Below are positions 34,695 through 44,540 of a DNA stretch of 64,000 nt, piece by piece (positions within the stretch are counted from its first letter, which is position 1; every line of letters starts with the position of its first letter). The notes below the pieces were generated by a model that was given only the letters and a program-made list of their open reading frames with translations, did not search any database and was not told where the DNA came from. The translations under genes were made by a program, and so were the position numbers. This DNA comes from Clostridiales bacterium (lineage in GTDB: Bacteria; Bacillota; Clostridia; Oscillospirales; Acutalibacteraceae): positions 1 to 64,000 of the forward strand of contig JAILOG010000007.1 in assembly GCA_024690965.1 (NCBI GenBank), in the 5' to 3' direction.

Positions 34695-35165
34695 GTGCCA
34701 AGAAGAGGTCAAATAGCAAAACGTGATGTTTTGCCGGATCCAATTTACAATTCAAAGCTCGTTACACGCCTTATCAACAACATCATGTATGACGGTAAGA
34801 AGGGTGTAGCACAAAAGATAGTTTACGGCGCATTTGATATTATTGCCCAAAAAACCGGAAAAGACGCCTTAGAGGTGTTTGAGCAGGCTATGGACAGCGT
34901 TATGCCTGTTTTAGAGGTAAAGGCACGTCGTGTAGGCGGCGCCACATATCAGGTACCAATGGAGGTTCGTCCCGAAAGAAGACAAACCTTAGGCTTGCGC
35001 TGGATATCTAAATATTCAAGACTTCGTTCTGAGAGAACGATGAAAGAAAGACTCGCGGGCGAAATTCTCGATGCCATTAACGGTGTCGGCGGAGCAGCCA
35101 AAAAGCGTGACGATACACACAAAATGGCTGAGGCCAACAAGGCTTTCGCACACTACAGATGGTAA
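34695..35165 (+). CDS. rpsG: 30S ribosomal protein S7
   Basis: A 156-aa S7, the normal length, with start GTG at 34695 after AAGGAGGG; the six codons in front are not translated in homologues. It nucleates assembly of the 30S head. [15 protein letters not shown] at the start and AHYRW at the end are diagnostic. The gap to rpsL is 135 nt. Confidence 0.97.
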   Translation: MPRRGQIAKRDVLPDPIYNSKLVTRLINNIMYDGKKGVAQKIVYGAFDIIAQKTGKDALEVFEQAMDSVMPVLEVKARRVGGATYQVPMEVRPERRQTLGLRWISKYSRLRSERTMKERLAGEILDAINGVGGAAKKRDDTHKMAEANKAFAHYRW

Positions 35166-35245
35166 TTTGTACCGCAAAATTAAGCGGCGGAATATAAACC
35201 CCGGCTTTGCGGCAGGGGTTTTATTCATTTTTACAGGAGGATTTT

Positions 35246-37324
35246 ATGCCAAGACAAGTTTCACTTGAAATGACGCGTAATATCGGCATCATGGCACATA
35301 TAGATGCCGGTAAAACAACAACAACAGAGCGTATCCTCTTCTATACCGGAAAAAACCACAAAATAGGCGAAACACACGATGGTGCCGCTACTATGGACTG
35401 GATGGTACAGGAGCAGGAGCGTGGTATTACAATTACATCTGCTGCAACAACTTGCTTTTGGAAAAAGCACAGAATCAATATAATAGATACACCCGGACAC
35501 GTTGACTTCACCGTAGAAGTTGAGCGTTCTTTGCGTGTTCTGGACGGCAGTGTAACCGTACTTTGTGCCAAAGGCGGCGTTGAGCCGCAGTCTGAGACTG
35601 TATGGCGTCAGGCTGACAACTATCAGGTTCCCCGTATGGTTTATATAAACAAGATGGACATTATGGGTGCAGATTTTTATCATGTTGTTCAGATGATGAA
35701 AGACAGACTTAAATGTAACGCTGTTCCGATTCAGCTTCCGATAGGCTGTGAAGAGACATTCAGAGGAATAGTTGACCTCGTTGAAATGAGAGCAGAGGTA
35801 TATTACGATGAGCTCGGTCAGGATATGAGAGATGAAGATATCCCCGACGACATGAAAGAGCTTGCTCAGAAATACCGTGACGAGCTAATTGAGCACGTTG
35901 CCGAGCTTGACGAGAACCTTATGGAAAAATATCTCGCGGGCGAGGAGCTTTCAATAGAGGAAATCAAAACTCAGATAAGAAAATCTACAATAGCCAATGA
36001 AATGGTTCCCGTATGCTGCGGTACTTCTTACCGTAACAAGGGCGTTCAAAAGCTTCTGGATGCGATAGTGGACTATATGCCCGCACCGACGGATATTCCC
36101 GCAATCAAGGGTGTAAACCCCGAAACGGGCGAAGATACCTGCCGTCACGCATCAGACACTGAGCCTTTCTCTGCTCTTGCATTTAAAATAGCTACAGACC
36201 CGTACGTTGGTAAGCTGTGCTTCTTTAGAGTGTATTCGGGCGTTCTTAACAAAGGCAGCGCCGTTTATAACTCAACAAAGGACAAGCACGAGAGAATAGG
36301 ACGCATATTACAAATGCACGCCAACAACAGAGAAGATATAGAGACCTGTTACGCAGGTGATATAGCTGCTGCGGTTGGTATAAAAAATACAACAACAGGC
36401 GATACTCTTTGTGACGAGGAACATCCCGTTATCTTGGAGTCTATGGAATTCCCGGATCCTGTTATCAGAGTAGCAATAGAGCCTAAAACAAAGGCCGGTC
36501 AGGAAAAGATGAGCATTGCTCTCGCAAAGCTCGCGGAGGAAGACCCAACCTTTAAGGCTTACACAGACGAAGAAACAGGTCAAACGATCATAGCAGGTAT
36601 GGGTGAGCTTCACCTTGAGATCATCGTAGACAGATTATTACGTGAATTTAAGGTAGAAGCCAACATCGGTAAGCCTCAGGTTGCTTATAAAGAGACTATC
36701 CGCAGAGGCGCGGATGTTGACCAGAAATATGCACGTCAGTCGGGCGGTAAAGGTCAATACGGTCACGTTAAGATCAGAGTTGAGCCTAATCCCGAAAAGG
36801 GTTACGAATTCGTCAACGAGGTTGTCGGCGGAGCTATCCCGAAGGAATATATCCCTGCTGTTGACGCGGGTATCCAGGGCGCAATGCTCAGCGGCGTAGT
36901 TGCTGGCTACAACGTTGTAGACGTAAAGGTAACGCTTTACGACGGTTCTTATCACGAAGTTGACTCATCCGAAATGGCATTTAAGATCGCCGGTTCAATG
37001 GCGTTCAAAGAAGCTATGAGAAAAGCCGATCCTGCGCTTTTGGAGCCTATTATGAAGGTTTCCGTTATAGTTCCCGAGGAGTATATGGGTAACGTTATAG
37101 GCGACCTCAACTCTCGCAGAGGTATGATTCAAAGTCAGGAAGCCGATAACGGCGCACAGCGCGTTACCGCTATGGTTCCGCTTTCCGAAATGTTCGGATA
37201 TGCTACCGATATGAGAAGTAAAACTCAGGGCAGAGGTCAATACGTAATGGAGCCCAGCCACTATGCGGAAATACCGAAGAGCGTTGCTGAGGCGGTTATC
37301 ACGGCACGTCAAAAGAAAGACTGA
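35246..37324 (+). CDS. fusA: elongation factor G
   Basis: A 692-aa translational GTPase that drives ribosomal translocation. The start at 35246 follows CAGGAGG. G1 is [13 protein letters not shown]2 lies in the RGITITSAA region, G3 is DTPGH, G4 is NKMD, and domains II-V follow at normal length. The upstream 13 codons of the longer frame are leader. Third gene of the str operon. Confidence 0.98.
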   Translation: MPRQVSLEMTRNIGIMAHIDAGKTTTTERILFYTGKNHKIGETHDGAATMDWMVQEQERGITITSAATTCFWKKHRINIIDTPGHVDFTVEVERSLRVLDGSVTVLCAKGGVEPQSETVWRQADNYQVPRMVYINKMDIMGADFYHVVQMMKDRLKCNAVPIQLPIGCEETFRGIVDLVEMRAEVYYDELGQDMRDEDIPDDMKELAQKYRDELIEHVAELDENLMEKYLAGEELSIEEIKTQIRKSTIANEMVPVCCGTSYRNKGVQKLLDAIVDYMPAPTDIPAIKGVNPETGEDTCRHASDTEPFSALAFKIATDPYVGKLCFFRVYSGVLNKGSAVYNSTKDKHERIGRILQMHANNREDIETCYAGDIAAAVGIKNTTTGDTLCDEEHPVILESMEFPDPVIRVAIEPKTKAGQEKMSIALAKLAEEDPTFKAYTDEETGQTIIAGMGELHLEIIVDRLLREFKVEANIGKPQVAYKETIRRGADVDQKYARQSGGKGQYGHVKIRVEPNPEKGYEFVNEVVGGAIPKEYIPAVDAGIQGAMLSGVVAGYNVVDVKVTLYDGSYHEVDSSEMAFKIAGSMAFKEAMRKADPALLEPIMKVSVIVPEEYMGNVIGDLNSRRGMIQSQEADNGAQRVTAMVPLSEMFGYATDMRSKTQGRGQYVMEPSHYAEIPKSVAEAVITARQKKD

Positions 37325-37401
37325 TAACACCGTTGCAATAGGATAAAACAGGAAAAACAGAAAAATTTTGCCTGTTTATTAAAGTAATTTGTAAAATACT
37401 A

Positions 37402-37430
37402 TTGATTTTTTTAATAAAAGTTGGTAGAAT
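37402..37430 (+). promoter_or_regulatory. promoter of tuf
   Basis: TTGATT (37402-37407), a 17-nt spacer and TAGAAT (37425-37430) in the 156-nt gap after fusA. A weak hairpin (AAACAGG/CCTGTTT, near 37348-37379) precedes it and may partly terminate the operon. Confidence 0.65.
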
Positions 37431-37480
37431 TACATCAAGCTTATAAAAGAGCATAACATAAAAATAAGGAGTGATTCCCC

Positions 37481-38683
37481 ATGGCAAAAGAAAAATTTGA
37501 AAGAAATAAGCCACACGTTAACATCGGTACAATCGGACACGTTGACCACGGCAAGACAACACTTACAGCTGCTATAACAAAGGTTCTTAACCTTGGCGGC
37601 GATGCAGAATTCGTAGATTACGCAAATATCGATAAGGCTCCCGAAGAGAGAGAGCGTGGTATCACAATCAACACAGCTCACGTTGAGTATCAGACAGCAA
37701 AACGTCACTATGCTCACGTTGACTGCCCCGGACATGCTGACTATGTTAAGAACATGATCACAGGTGCTGCTCAGATGGACGGCGCTATCCTCGTTGTTTC
37801 CGCAGCAGACGGTCCTATGCCCCAGACAAGAGAGCATATCTTGCTTTCACGTCAGGTTGGCGTTCCTTATATAGTTGTATTTATGAATAAAGTTGACCAA
37901 GTTGATGACGAAGAGCTTCTCGACCTCGTTGAGATGGAAATCCGTGATCTCTTGAACGAATATGAGTTCCCGGGTGACGATACACCTATCATCCGCGGCT
38001 CTGCTTATCTTGCTCTTAACAGCACATCACAGGATCCTAACGCTCCCGAATACAAATGCATTCATGAGCTTATGGACGCTGTTGACGAGTTCATTCCTAC
38101 ACCTGAGCGTAAGGCTGACCTTCCTTTCCTTATGCCTGTTGAAGACGTATTCACGATCACAGGTCGTGGTACTGTTGCTACCGGTAGAGTTGAAAGAGGT
38201 CAAATCAAGACTTCTGAAGAAGTTGAAATCGTTGGTCTTACAGACGAGAAGAGAAAAGTTGTTGTTACAGGTCTTGAAATGTTCAGAAAGACTCTTGATT
38301 ATGCAGAGGCAGGCGACAACGTAGGCGTTCTTCTCCGTGGTGTTCAGAGAACAGAGATCGAGCGTGGACAGGTTCTTGCAAAACCCGGCACAATTCATCC
38401 TCACACAAAGTTCAAGGGCCAAGTTTATGTTCTTACTAAAGACGAAGGCGGCAGACACACACCTTTCTTTAACAACTATCGTCCTCAGTTCTATTTCAGA
38501 ACAACAGACGTTACAGGCGTTATTTCATTGCCCGCAGGCACAGAGATGTGCATGCCCGGAGATAACGTAGACATGGACGTTGAGCTTATCACACCTATCG
38601 CTATTGAAGAAGGCCTCCGTTTTGCTATCCGTGAAGGCGGCAGAACTGTTGGTTCAGGTGTTGTTATTGCTATAAACGAATAA
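37481..38683 (+). CDS. tuf: elongation factor Tu
   Basis: A 400-aa GTPase that delivers aminoacyl-tRNA. G1 is GHVDHGKTT, the switch region is [16 protein letters not shown]3 is DCPGH, and NKVD follows; domains II and III are complete. AAGGAG lies upstream. It has its own promoter and is closed by a strong terminator. Confidence 0.98.
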   Translation: MAKEKFERNKPHVNIGTIGHVDHGKTTLTAAITKVLNLGGDAEFVDYANIDKAPEERERGITINTAHVEYQTAKRHYAHVDCPGHADYVKNMITGAAQMDGAILVVSAADGPMPQTREHILLSRQVGVPYIVVFMNKVDQVDDEELLDLVEMEIRDLLNEYEFPGDDTPIIRGSAYLALNSTSQDPNAPEYKCIHELMDAVDEFIPTPERKADLPFLMPVEDVFTITGRGTVATGRVERGQIKTSEEVEIVGLTDEKRKVVVTGLEMFRKTLDYAEAGDNVGVLLRGVQRTEIERGQVLAKPGTIHPHTKFKGQVYVLTKDEGGRHTPFFNNYRPQFYFRTTDVTGVISLPAGTEMCMPGDNVDMDVELITPIAIEEGLRFAIREGGRTVGSGVVIAINE

Positions 38684-38718
38684 TAACGTTATTGTTTCTT
38701 TCAAAAGAAAGCATTATT

Positions 38719-38756
38719 CGATGCGCCTCGGCGTGTTACCGGGGCGCATCGTTTTT
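38719..38756 (+). terminator. terminator of tuf
   Basis: A 9-bp stem CGATGCGCC/GGCGCATCG, extended inwards by CGG/CCG, followed by five T, 35 nt after the stop codon. Confidence 0.92.
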
Positions 38757-38790
38757 GCCGCAAAAATATAAGAAAAAATAGAAAAAAAGC

Positions 38791-38819
38791 TTGACATTTT
38801 ATATTTATTGTGGTATATT
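38791..38819 (+). promoter_or_regulatory. promoter of the tRNA-Thr/tRNA-Tyr pair
   Basis: Perfect TTGACA (38791-38796), a 17-nt spacer and TATATT (38814-38819), 15 nt before the first tRNA. Confidence 0.8.
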
Positions 38820-38834
38820 GTTTGAGCGTTAAGC

Positions 38835-38910
38835 GCTGGTGTAGCTCAGTTGGTAGAGCAGCTGATTTGTAATCAGCAGGTCGGGGGTTCAAGTCCGTCC
38901 ACCAGCTCCA
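38835..38910 (+). tRNA. tRNA-Thr (TGT)
   Basis: A cloverleaf with acceptor GCTGGTG/CACCAGC, anticodon loop TTGTAAT between CTGA and TCAG (anticodon TGT) and encoded CCA. Confidence 0.94.
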
Positions 38911-38940
38911 GATAACTCGCAAATCTGCGAGTTTATTTTT

Positions 38941-39025
38941 GGGAGAATTCCCGAGTGGCCAAAGGGGGCAGACTGTAAATCTGTTGTCAGTGACTTCGGT
39001 GGTTCGAATCCACCTTCTCCCACCA
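38941..39025 (+). tRNA. tRNA-Tyr (GTA)
   Basis: A class II tRNA with acceptor GGGAGAA/TTCTCCC, anticodon arm GCAGA-CTGTAAA-TCTGT (anticodon GTA), a long variable arm and encoded CCA. It follows tRNA-Thr by 30 nt. Confidence 0.95.
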
Positions 39026-39076
39026 ATCAAAAATCCGAACTTTTTGCTTATTGGCGAAATGTTCGGATTTTTGATT
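39026..39076 (+). terminator. terminator of the tRNA pair
   Basis: A long stem ATCAAAAATCCGAAC/GTTCGGATTTTTGAT begins directly after tRNA-Tyr; the T-run is inside the 3' arm. Confidence 0.85.
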
Positions 39077-39102
39077 TACATTTTGTTTGAGGCGGTATGT
39101 TT

Positions 39103-39744
39103 ATGAAGTCTATTAGAATTAATATTCATATTTGTGGAATGAATTATGAAACCTTTACTGATATAATAATGATATACAAACCCCGTACTTCAATTACATT
39201 TTTTATTAATTAAGAAGAATTATTAGATAACCATATAATAAATACAAGTGATTTTCTCACATATATCACGAAAACACGCGACAACTATTTAGCCGCCACT
39301 ATTGGGAATAATGTACTTAGTTTAAATAATTTACACTTCAGATACGATGATTATTTGTTAGGTTTTCGCAACGATAAACCACTCTTAGAATTATTTGAAT
39401 ATATTAATTCCGAATTTATCGAATTTGATATTTTCTTTTGTGGCGGTGCCTCTATTCATTGCGAAAGAAACTACAGGTTTATTATCCATCCTAACGAAGA
39501 AATACATAAACACACTCCACATGTTCATGTTGTAAAAGACGGTAAATCAATACGGTACAACTTAACCAATTTTGAACCCATGGATAAATTAGATTACCCC
39601 CACATAAGAGATAATAAAAAGATAATTATTCCAGCGTTAAAAAAGTACAAAAACAAATTATTGGATTTATGGAATCATTATTTGCATGGCTATTCACTGC
39701 CAGACATATCCAGTAACGGTAACCAATATTACCCAGAATCTTAA
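39103..39744 (+). pseudogene. DUF4160-like gene interrupted by one in-frame stop codon
   Basis: An ATG at 39103 with the ribosome site GAGGCGG (39089-39095) opens a frame that stays open to 39744 except for a single TAA at 39211-39213 (codon 37). Without that stop the product would be 213 aa. The downstream part contains KHTPHVHVVKDGKSIRYNL, matching the PPHVHV core of DUF4160, a small family often found with toxin-antitoxin-like DUF2442 genes. After the stop the only start is a TTG at 39355 without a ribosome site, so the gene is probably broken. A sequencing error or a recoded stop cannot be excluded. Confidence 0.6.
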
Positions 39745-39978
39745 AACTTTTCAGTATTAGTGGGCAGTTAGAAAACCGAAAAACTGTAAAATGAGCTTAG
39801 CTGAATGAGGAAAAAATCATATCGACGAAACTCGATTCTATCATTCTTTTCCGCACTATTATATGTTAGCACTTCTTGGTATTTCCCTTATCAAACTTAA
39901 AACATTGTTCAAATTATCAAAAATAAAATACACATCCACAAGTCATTATACATTTCAAATCTAAATATAACATAAAAT

Positions 39979-40009
39979 ACGCCGGCACTGCTCTATGCAA
40001 TGCCGGCGT
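39979..40009 (-). terminator. terminator of the binding protein-SH3 gene
   Basis: A perfect 9-bp stem ACGCCGGCA/TGCCGGCGT with a 13-nt loop; on the minus strand ATTTTATG follows. It lies 22 nt after the stop codon. The rest of the gap 39745-39978 shows nothing I can name. Confidence 0.75.
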
Positions 40010-40031
40010 GATAAATTTATGTATTTTCGTA

Positions 40032-41264
40032 TCAGTTTTCTTTAATAAGAAATTCGCTGCTGCAGTAGCCTTCTGTTCCGTCTTCGGTTTTCACCTTGAA
40101 CCAGCCGTTGCCGTAGTCCTCAACAAGAGTCACCTTTTGCTTGTCAAGCAAGCTGCCTATGATATTATCGGTCTTTTCGGGCGAACTGCGGAGCGATAAG
40201 CCGTCGTCCGAGTTTACTATATAAACAACATCACCGCCGCTTGTATCGCTTGCATCTGATTCAGTTTCGGCATCGGATGTTTGCTCTGTGTCAGTCGATG
40301 TATCTGTTGAGGAATCCGTATCGGATGATTCCGTATCGGTATTGTCGGTATCGGTCTTGTCCGTATCGGAGTAGTTGCCCGAAAGCTGCGGATACATTGA
40401 TATCACCATAAATTCCACCGTGGTAAGTATTGTGTTACCCTGGCGCGTCATCGCGGTTGGATCAAGCTCAAACACATTGTTTTCCGACAATGCGTAAAGC
40501 CTGCTTAATATCTCGTGCCCTTTGAGCTTTTCTTTAACTCCCGGGGCGCAGAATACAAATTTGGGATTTTGCATTTTCAGCTGATTTGCGTCCATCTCCG
40601 AGCCAACCGCACCGGCGGCAATGTTAGACGTATTTGTATATTCTATAAGCTTGCTTGCAAATGAATCGCCCGTAACAAGTCTTACGGTGTTCCCTTCTAC
40701 ACCGTAAATATAACAAGCGGTATTTATTATCTGGGATTCGGGAATTTGTCTGTTAAGTTCGTCAATAGAAGAAAACAAATTATCTATTTTCTTTTCGCCT
40801 GATTCTCGTCCGATATTATTTCCGTCAAATATTGCGGAAATATTGCTGTATAGCTTAGAGAGCTCGTCGCGTGTCGACGCAGGCGTAAAGGAAATTACTG
40901 TAATGCCCGATGACGTCAGCCTGTCTTTGTTTTCATCAGATAAATTATCGTCGGCGAGAACAACATCACATTCAAGTTCAACAATTGCGTCAATGTCTGG
41001 GTTTTCATTTGTTCCTACCGTGGGAATCGGAAAAATTTCGTTTTGGTCGCAATCCTCCGAGCGTGCTGTTATTGACGTGCTGTAACCGCAGGCGATTATT
41101 ATATCCGCTATGCTGTCGCTCATGCACACGGTAACATTCGGCTTTTCATTTATAACAACGCTGCCAATTTTTACGGGATAATCCCCTTGACTGTTAGCCG
41201 TATTACAGCTGCACAGTGATATAAGCAGACACAGTATCGTCAGCGCCGACACAATTCTTTTCAT
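40032..41264 (-). CDS. periplasmic-binding-like lipoprotein fused to an SH3 domain
   Basis: A 410-aa lipoprotein with lipobox LCSC and Cys20. Residues 40-300 are a helical-backbone metal-receptor type (BtuF/FepB-like) binding domain: KPNVTVCMSDSIADIIIACGY, then IPTVGTNENPDIDAIVELECDVVLADDN. An Asp/Thr/Ser-rich linker follows (about 303-345). Residues 346-410 are an SH3b domain (GLSLRSSPEKTDNIIGSLL...VTLVEDYGNGWFKVKTEDGTEGYCSSEFL). Binding proteins of this type deliver cobalamin, haem or siderophores to an ABC importer. No importer gene lies nearby, and the SH3 tail is unusual and suggests wall anchoring. Confidence 0.8.
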   Translation of the reverse strand: MKRIVSALTILCLLISLCSCNTANSQGDYPVKIGSVVINEKPNVTVCMSDSIADIIIACGYSTSITARSEDCDQNEIFPIPTVGTNENPDIDAIVELECDVVLADDNLSDENKDRLTSSGITVISFTPASTRDELSKLYSNISAIFDGNNIGRESGEKKIDNLFSSIDELNRQIPESQIINTACYIYGVEGNTVRLVTGDSFASKLIEYTNTSNIAAGAVGSEMDANQLKMQNPKFVFCAPGVKEKLKGHEILSRLYALSENNVFELDPTAMTRQGNTILTTVEFMVISMYPQLSGNYSDTDKTDTDNTDTESSDTDSSTDTSTDTEQTSDAETESDASDTSGGDVVYIVNSDDGLSLRSSPEKTDNIIGSLLDKQKVTLVEDYGNGWFKVKTEDGTEGYCSSEFLIKEN

Positions 41265-41353
41265 ATACCATCCGTCCTTTAACTACATATTCTTACATAC
41301 TTCTACATTGTGAGATATATTGTAATGCATTTTACAAGTTAAGTCAACCAAAA

Positions 41354-42106
41354 TTAATACGAACAGCAAACTTTGCTTACGAAAAATCCAACATCTCCGA
41401 ATTTCTCGGAAAGTCGTTCTTTTAACGGCTCAATAACGGGATTTTCCGTGTAAAAATGCCCTGCGTCTATCGCCAAAACGTTTTTTTCGGTCAAATACAA
41501 AAATTCGTGGTGCTTTAGTTCACCCGTTACAAAAGCGTCTATGTTCATATCGGCAACTATTCCGCCGTATTCTCCGCAGGCTCCGCCGCCCACAGCGACC
41601 GTTTTTATAATCTTGTTAATTTTTACGGCGTTTGAACGCACTCTTTTATTATTCAAATCGTGTGATACACTGCTTTCAAACTCGCTTGCGTAAAGCGGCT
41701 TTTTAAGCTCGCCGGCAACCAATGGCAACTCTTCGTTTATAAAACGGGGGTTTTCAAGCCCCAGCTTTTCGGCTAAAACTGTGTTTACCCCAAAGGTTTG
41801 CGATAAATCTAAATTTGTGTGCGCGCTTATAACGGCGATATTTGCTTTTATAAGCCTGTACACAAGGTCGTTTTCCGAAATGCTCTTTATTCCGTTGAAT
41901 ATCGCGGGATGATGTGTGATTATAAGCTCTGCTCCGGATTCTTTGGCTTCTTCAATTACTTCACCCGTGATATCCAGCGCGAGCAGAACATTTTTAACTT
42001 CTTTTTTACCGTCACCTATCAGTATTCCCGTGTTGTCAAACTCCATGGAAGTGTCAAACGGCGCAAATCCGTCTATGTAATTGTAAATATCAAGAATTGT
42101 CGTCAT
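41354..42106 (-). CDS. Nif3-like dinuclear metal centre protein
   Basis: A 250-aa DUF34/Nif3 protein. Metal ligands are seen in ITHHPAIF, AHTNLD and AIDAGHFYTE. The short (about 250 aa) form without the central insert is present. Family members are proposed GTP cyclohydrolase-like or metal-chaperone enzymes and are ubiquitous; the role is unproven. It starts 3 nt after trmK, the pairing common in Firmicutes. Confidence 0.88.
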   Translation of the reverse strand: MTTILDIYNYIDGFAPFDTSMEFDNTGILIGDGKKEVKNVLLALDITGEVIEEAKESGAELIITHHPAIFNGIKSISENDLVYRLIKANIAVISAHTNLDLSQTFGVNTVLAEKLGLENPRFINEELPLVAGELKKPLYASEFESSVSHDLNNKRVRSNAVKINKIIKTVAVGGGACGEYGGIVADMNIDAFVTGELKHHEFLYLTEKNVLAIDAGHFYTENPVIEPLKERLSEKFGDVGFFVSKVCCSY

Positions 42107-42109
42107 AGC

Positions 42110-42784
42110 TTATGTCTCCAGTTCCTTTATTATTTTCGTTATTTTGTTGTATTCTTTCGAATTTTCGCAGTGCTCATATCCCTGCGCCTTTTGCTTTAAG
42201 TAATTTACGACTTTTTTTAAATATTGATTGTACAGATATATGTCATCTGATTTTTGTATTCTGCCAATATATTTTTCCGTCGCGGACGGCATTTTGGGAG
42301 CGTCCGCGTACACCGCGCATAAAACGGAATACAGCCTGTTCTCGGAAATTACACATTTTTCCTCCTGAATATTATACCCGTTATTATACAAAAATTCCCT
42401 TAAGTATTCGGGACGGGACATTGGCTGCAGAATCAGCCTTTTTGTGCTGTCTTTTGTCCACGGGGCGTCAAAAATTATTTTCGCGATAAGCTCGCCGCCC
42501 ATTCCCGCTACGATAATATCGGTTACTTCGTCGGGCTCTATGTTCTTAAGACCGTCGGAAAGCCGCACACTTATTATATCGGATAAATTGTATTTGATTA
42601 TATTAAGCTCTCCCCTATTCAGCGGCTCGGGGTTAATATCCGCCGCCACGGCAGACGTTATTTTTCCGCTTTGAGCCAGATAGATCGGGAGATATGCGTG
42701 ATCTGTTCCAATATCAGCTATTTTGTCGCCCTTTACAAATTCGGCGCACAGCTTCAGCCGTGGACTGAGAGTAAAAAATCGCAT
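42110..42784 (-). CDS. trmK: tRNA (adenine-22-N1)-methyltransferase
   Basis: A 224-aa class I methyltransferase of the TrmK family that methylates A22 of tRNAs. Motif I is KIADIGTDHAYLPIYL, the DxAxG-type adenosylmethionine loop; VAGMGGELIAKII is the family-specific block, and LILQPMSRPEYLREFL follows. The C-terminal helical region is typical. It lies 10 nt after pth and 3 nt before the nif3-like gene. Confidence 0.9.
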   Translation of the reverse strand: MRFFTLSPRLKLCAEFVKGDKIADIGTDHAYLPIYLAQSGKITSAVAADINPEPLNRGELNIIKYNLSDIISVRLSDGLKNIEPDEVTDIIVAGMGGELIAKIIFDAPWTKDSTKRLILQPMSRPEYLREFLYNNGYNIQEEKCVISENRLYSVLCAVYADAPKMPSATEKYIGRIQKSDDIYLYNQYLKKVVNYLKQKAQGYEHCENSKEYNKITKIIKELET

Positions 42785-42794
42785 TTTACGCTCC

Positions 42795-43394
42795 TTAATT
42801 GTATAAATTCATAGCTTTGTCTATGTTTCCGTCAATTATATATTCTACTGCGGGAAGAATATTTTCACACGTTTTAAGAATGGTTTTGTATTCTTCGTCA
42901 TTAAATTTTGATAAAACCCAAGACGCAAGATCATATTCGGGGTTTGGCTTTGCGCCTATACCAAGCTTGATTCTGGGAAACATATCACTCCCACTTAAAT
43001 AAATTATACTTGCCATTCCACGCTGTCCGCCGTCGGTTCCTTTTCGGCGTATGCGCATCTTACCCACATCAAGCGAGATATCGTCAAGAATTATTATTGT
43101 TTTTTCAGGCGGTACCTTGTAAAAATTCATAGCCTGCATAAGAGCCTCACCGCTGTTGTTCATATATGTTTGCGGTTTCATAAGCAATACTTTTTTCCCG
43201 TTAATAACCGCGGTGCCGCAATATGATTTAAATTTTAGCGTTTTAAGCTCACAGTTTAGCTTGTCGCACAAAGCGTCTATCGCCATAAATCCTGAGTTGT
43301 GGCGTGTTCGCTCATATTTCCTGTCAGGATTTCCCAATCCGGCTACTATATATTCAACGCCCGATATCGCGGGGTTTTTCTTAAAAAATATCAT
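42795..43394 (-). CDS. pth: peptidyl-tRNA hydrolase
   Basis: A 199-aa hydrolase that releases tRNA from stalled peptidyl-tRNA. The active-site block is GLGNPDRKYERTRHNSGFMAID (first Asn and catalytic His); PQTYMNNSG and ILDDISLDVGKMRIR follow. The chain starts about 14 residues before the usual first strand. AAAGGA lies upstream. Confidence 0.95.
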   Translation of the reverse strand: MIFFKKNPAISGVEYIVAGLGNPDRKYERTRHNSGFMAIDALCDKLNCELKTLKFKSYCGTAVINGKKVLLMKPQTYMNNSGEALMQAMNFYKVPPEKTIIILDDISLDVGKMRIRRKGTDGGQRGMASIIYLSGSDMFPRIKLGIGAKPNPEYDLASWVLSKFNDEEYKTILKTCENILPAVEYIIDGNIDKAMNLYN

Positions 43395-43463
43395 TTCGTA
43401 TTATTCCTTTTGTCAAAAATTAACGCCCGGCTCTTGCGCACGGGCGTATATAGTTGTTCTGAA

Positions 43464-44426
43464 TCAGTCAAACAAAGAAGAAATAGGCTTGTCCTCATAT
43501 ATTCTTTCCACTGCTTCCGCAAAATGAGGCGCGCACGGCAAAATCTTTATTTTGTCTATCATTTTGGATTCGGGTATTTTGATAGTGTCGAGGAAAATGA
43601 ACTCTTTTATGGGGCTGTTTTGTATTCTTTCTATTGCCGCGCCCGAAAGCACGGGATGCGTTGCCGCGCCGTATGCTTCAAGCGCGCCGCCCTTTTCTAT
43701 AACCGCTTTTGCGGCGTTGCATATCGTGCCTGCGGTGTCTACCATATCATCTACCAAAATGCACTTTTTGCCCTTAACGTCACCGATTATATTCATAACT
43801 TCACTGACATTTGCCCTCTGACGGCGCTTGTCTATAATCGCAAGCGGACAGCCGAGTTTTGAGGCATAGCTTCTTGCTCTCGTTACAGATCCTAAATCGG
43901 GAGAAACGATAACAAAGTCGGAAATATCTTTTCCCATCTTTTTCTTTAAATGGTTGGCAAGCATGGGCGCGCCCAAAAGATTATCAACGGGGATATTGAA
44001 AAAGCCCTGTATCTGAGGCGCGTGCAGGTCCATGGAAAGAACTCTGTCTGCGCCTGCCGTTGTTATTATGTCCGCACAAAGCTTAGCGGATATTGGGTCA
44101 CGTGAGCGTGATTTTCTGTCTTGACGCGCATATCCGAAATACGGTATAACCGCTGTTATTCTGGCGGCAGAAGCGCGCTTCATCGCGTCTATCATTATAA
44201 GAAGCTCCATAAGGTTATTATTAACGGGATCGCACGTAGACTGAACTATAAAGCAGTCTGAGCCTCTAACGCTTTCGTGAAGCGAAACAGATATCTCTCC
44301 GTCGCTGAAGGTTGAACAATCGGATTTCCCCATTTGAAGCCCCAAGCAATTTGCTATTCCCATGGCAAGCTCTTTGCTTGAATTACCCGAGAAAATCTTT
44401 ATGTTTTTTCCGTGAACAGTGTTCAT
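43464..44426 (-). CDS. prs: ribose-phosphate pyrophosphokinase
   Basis: A 320-aa enzyme that makes PRPP from ribose 5-phosphate and ATP. The start at 44426 follows GGGGAGG by 9 nt. The flexible loop YARQDRKSRSRDPISAK, the DLHAPQIQGFF block and the PRPP loop LVDDMVDTAGTICNAA are complete. Second gene in the order glmU-like, prs, pth, trmK, nif3-like on the minus strand. Confidence 0.96.
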   Translation of the reverse strand: MNTVHGKNIKIFSGNSSKELAMGIANCLGLQMGKSDCSTFSDGEISVSLHESVRGSDCFIVQSTCDPVNNNLMELLIMIDAMKRASAARITAVIPYFGYARQDRKSRSRDPISAKLCADIITTAGADRVLSMDLHAPQIQGFFNIPVDNLLGAPMLANHLKKKMGKDISDFVIVSPDLGSVTRARSYASKLGCPLAIIDKRRQRANVSEVMNIIGDVKGKKCILVDDMVDTAGTICNAAKAVIEKGGALEAYGAATHPVLSGAAIERIQNSPIKEFIFLDTIKIPESKMIDKIKILPCAPHFAEAVERIYEDKPISSLFD

Positions 44427-44540
44427 TTTCGTATTCCTCCCCAATATATAAACTTTGTACCGCGCACAATTATTTTATACCAAAATCAGCATAAAGTAAA
44501 GCAAATTTTTATAAAACGGAAAAATTGCAAAGTGCCTATG

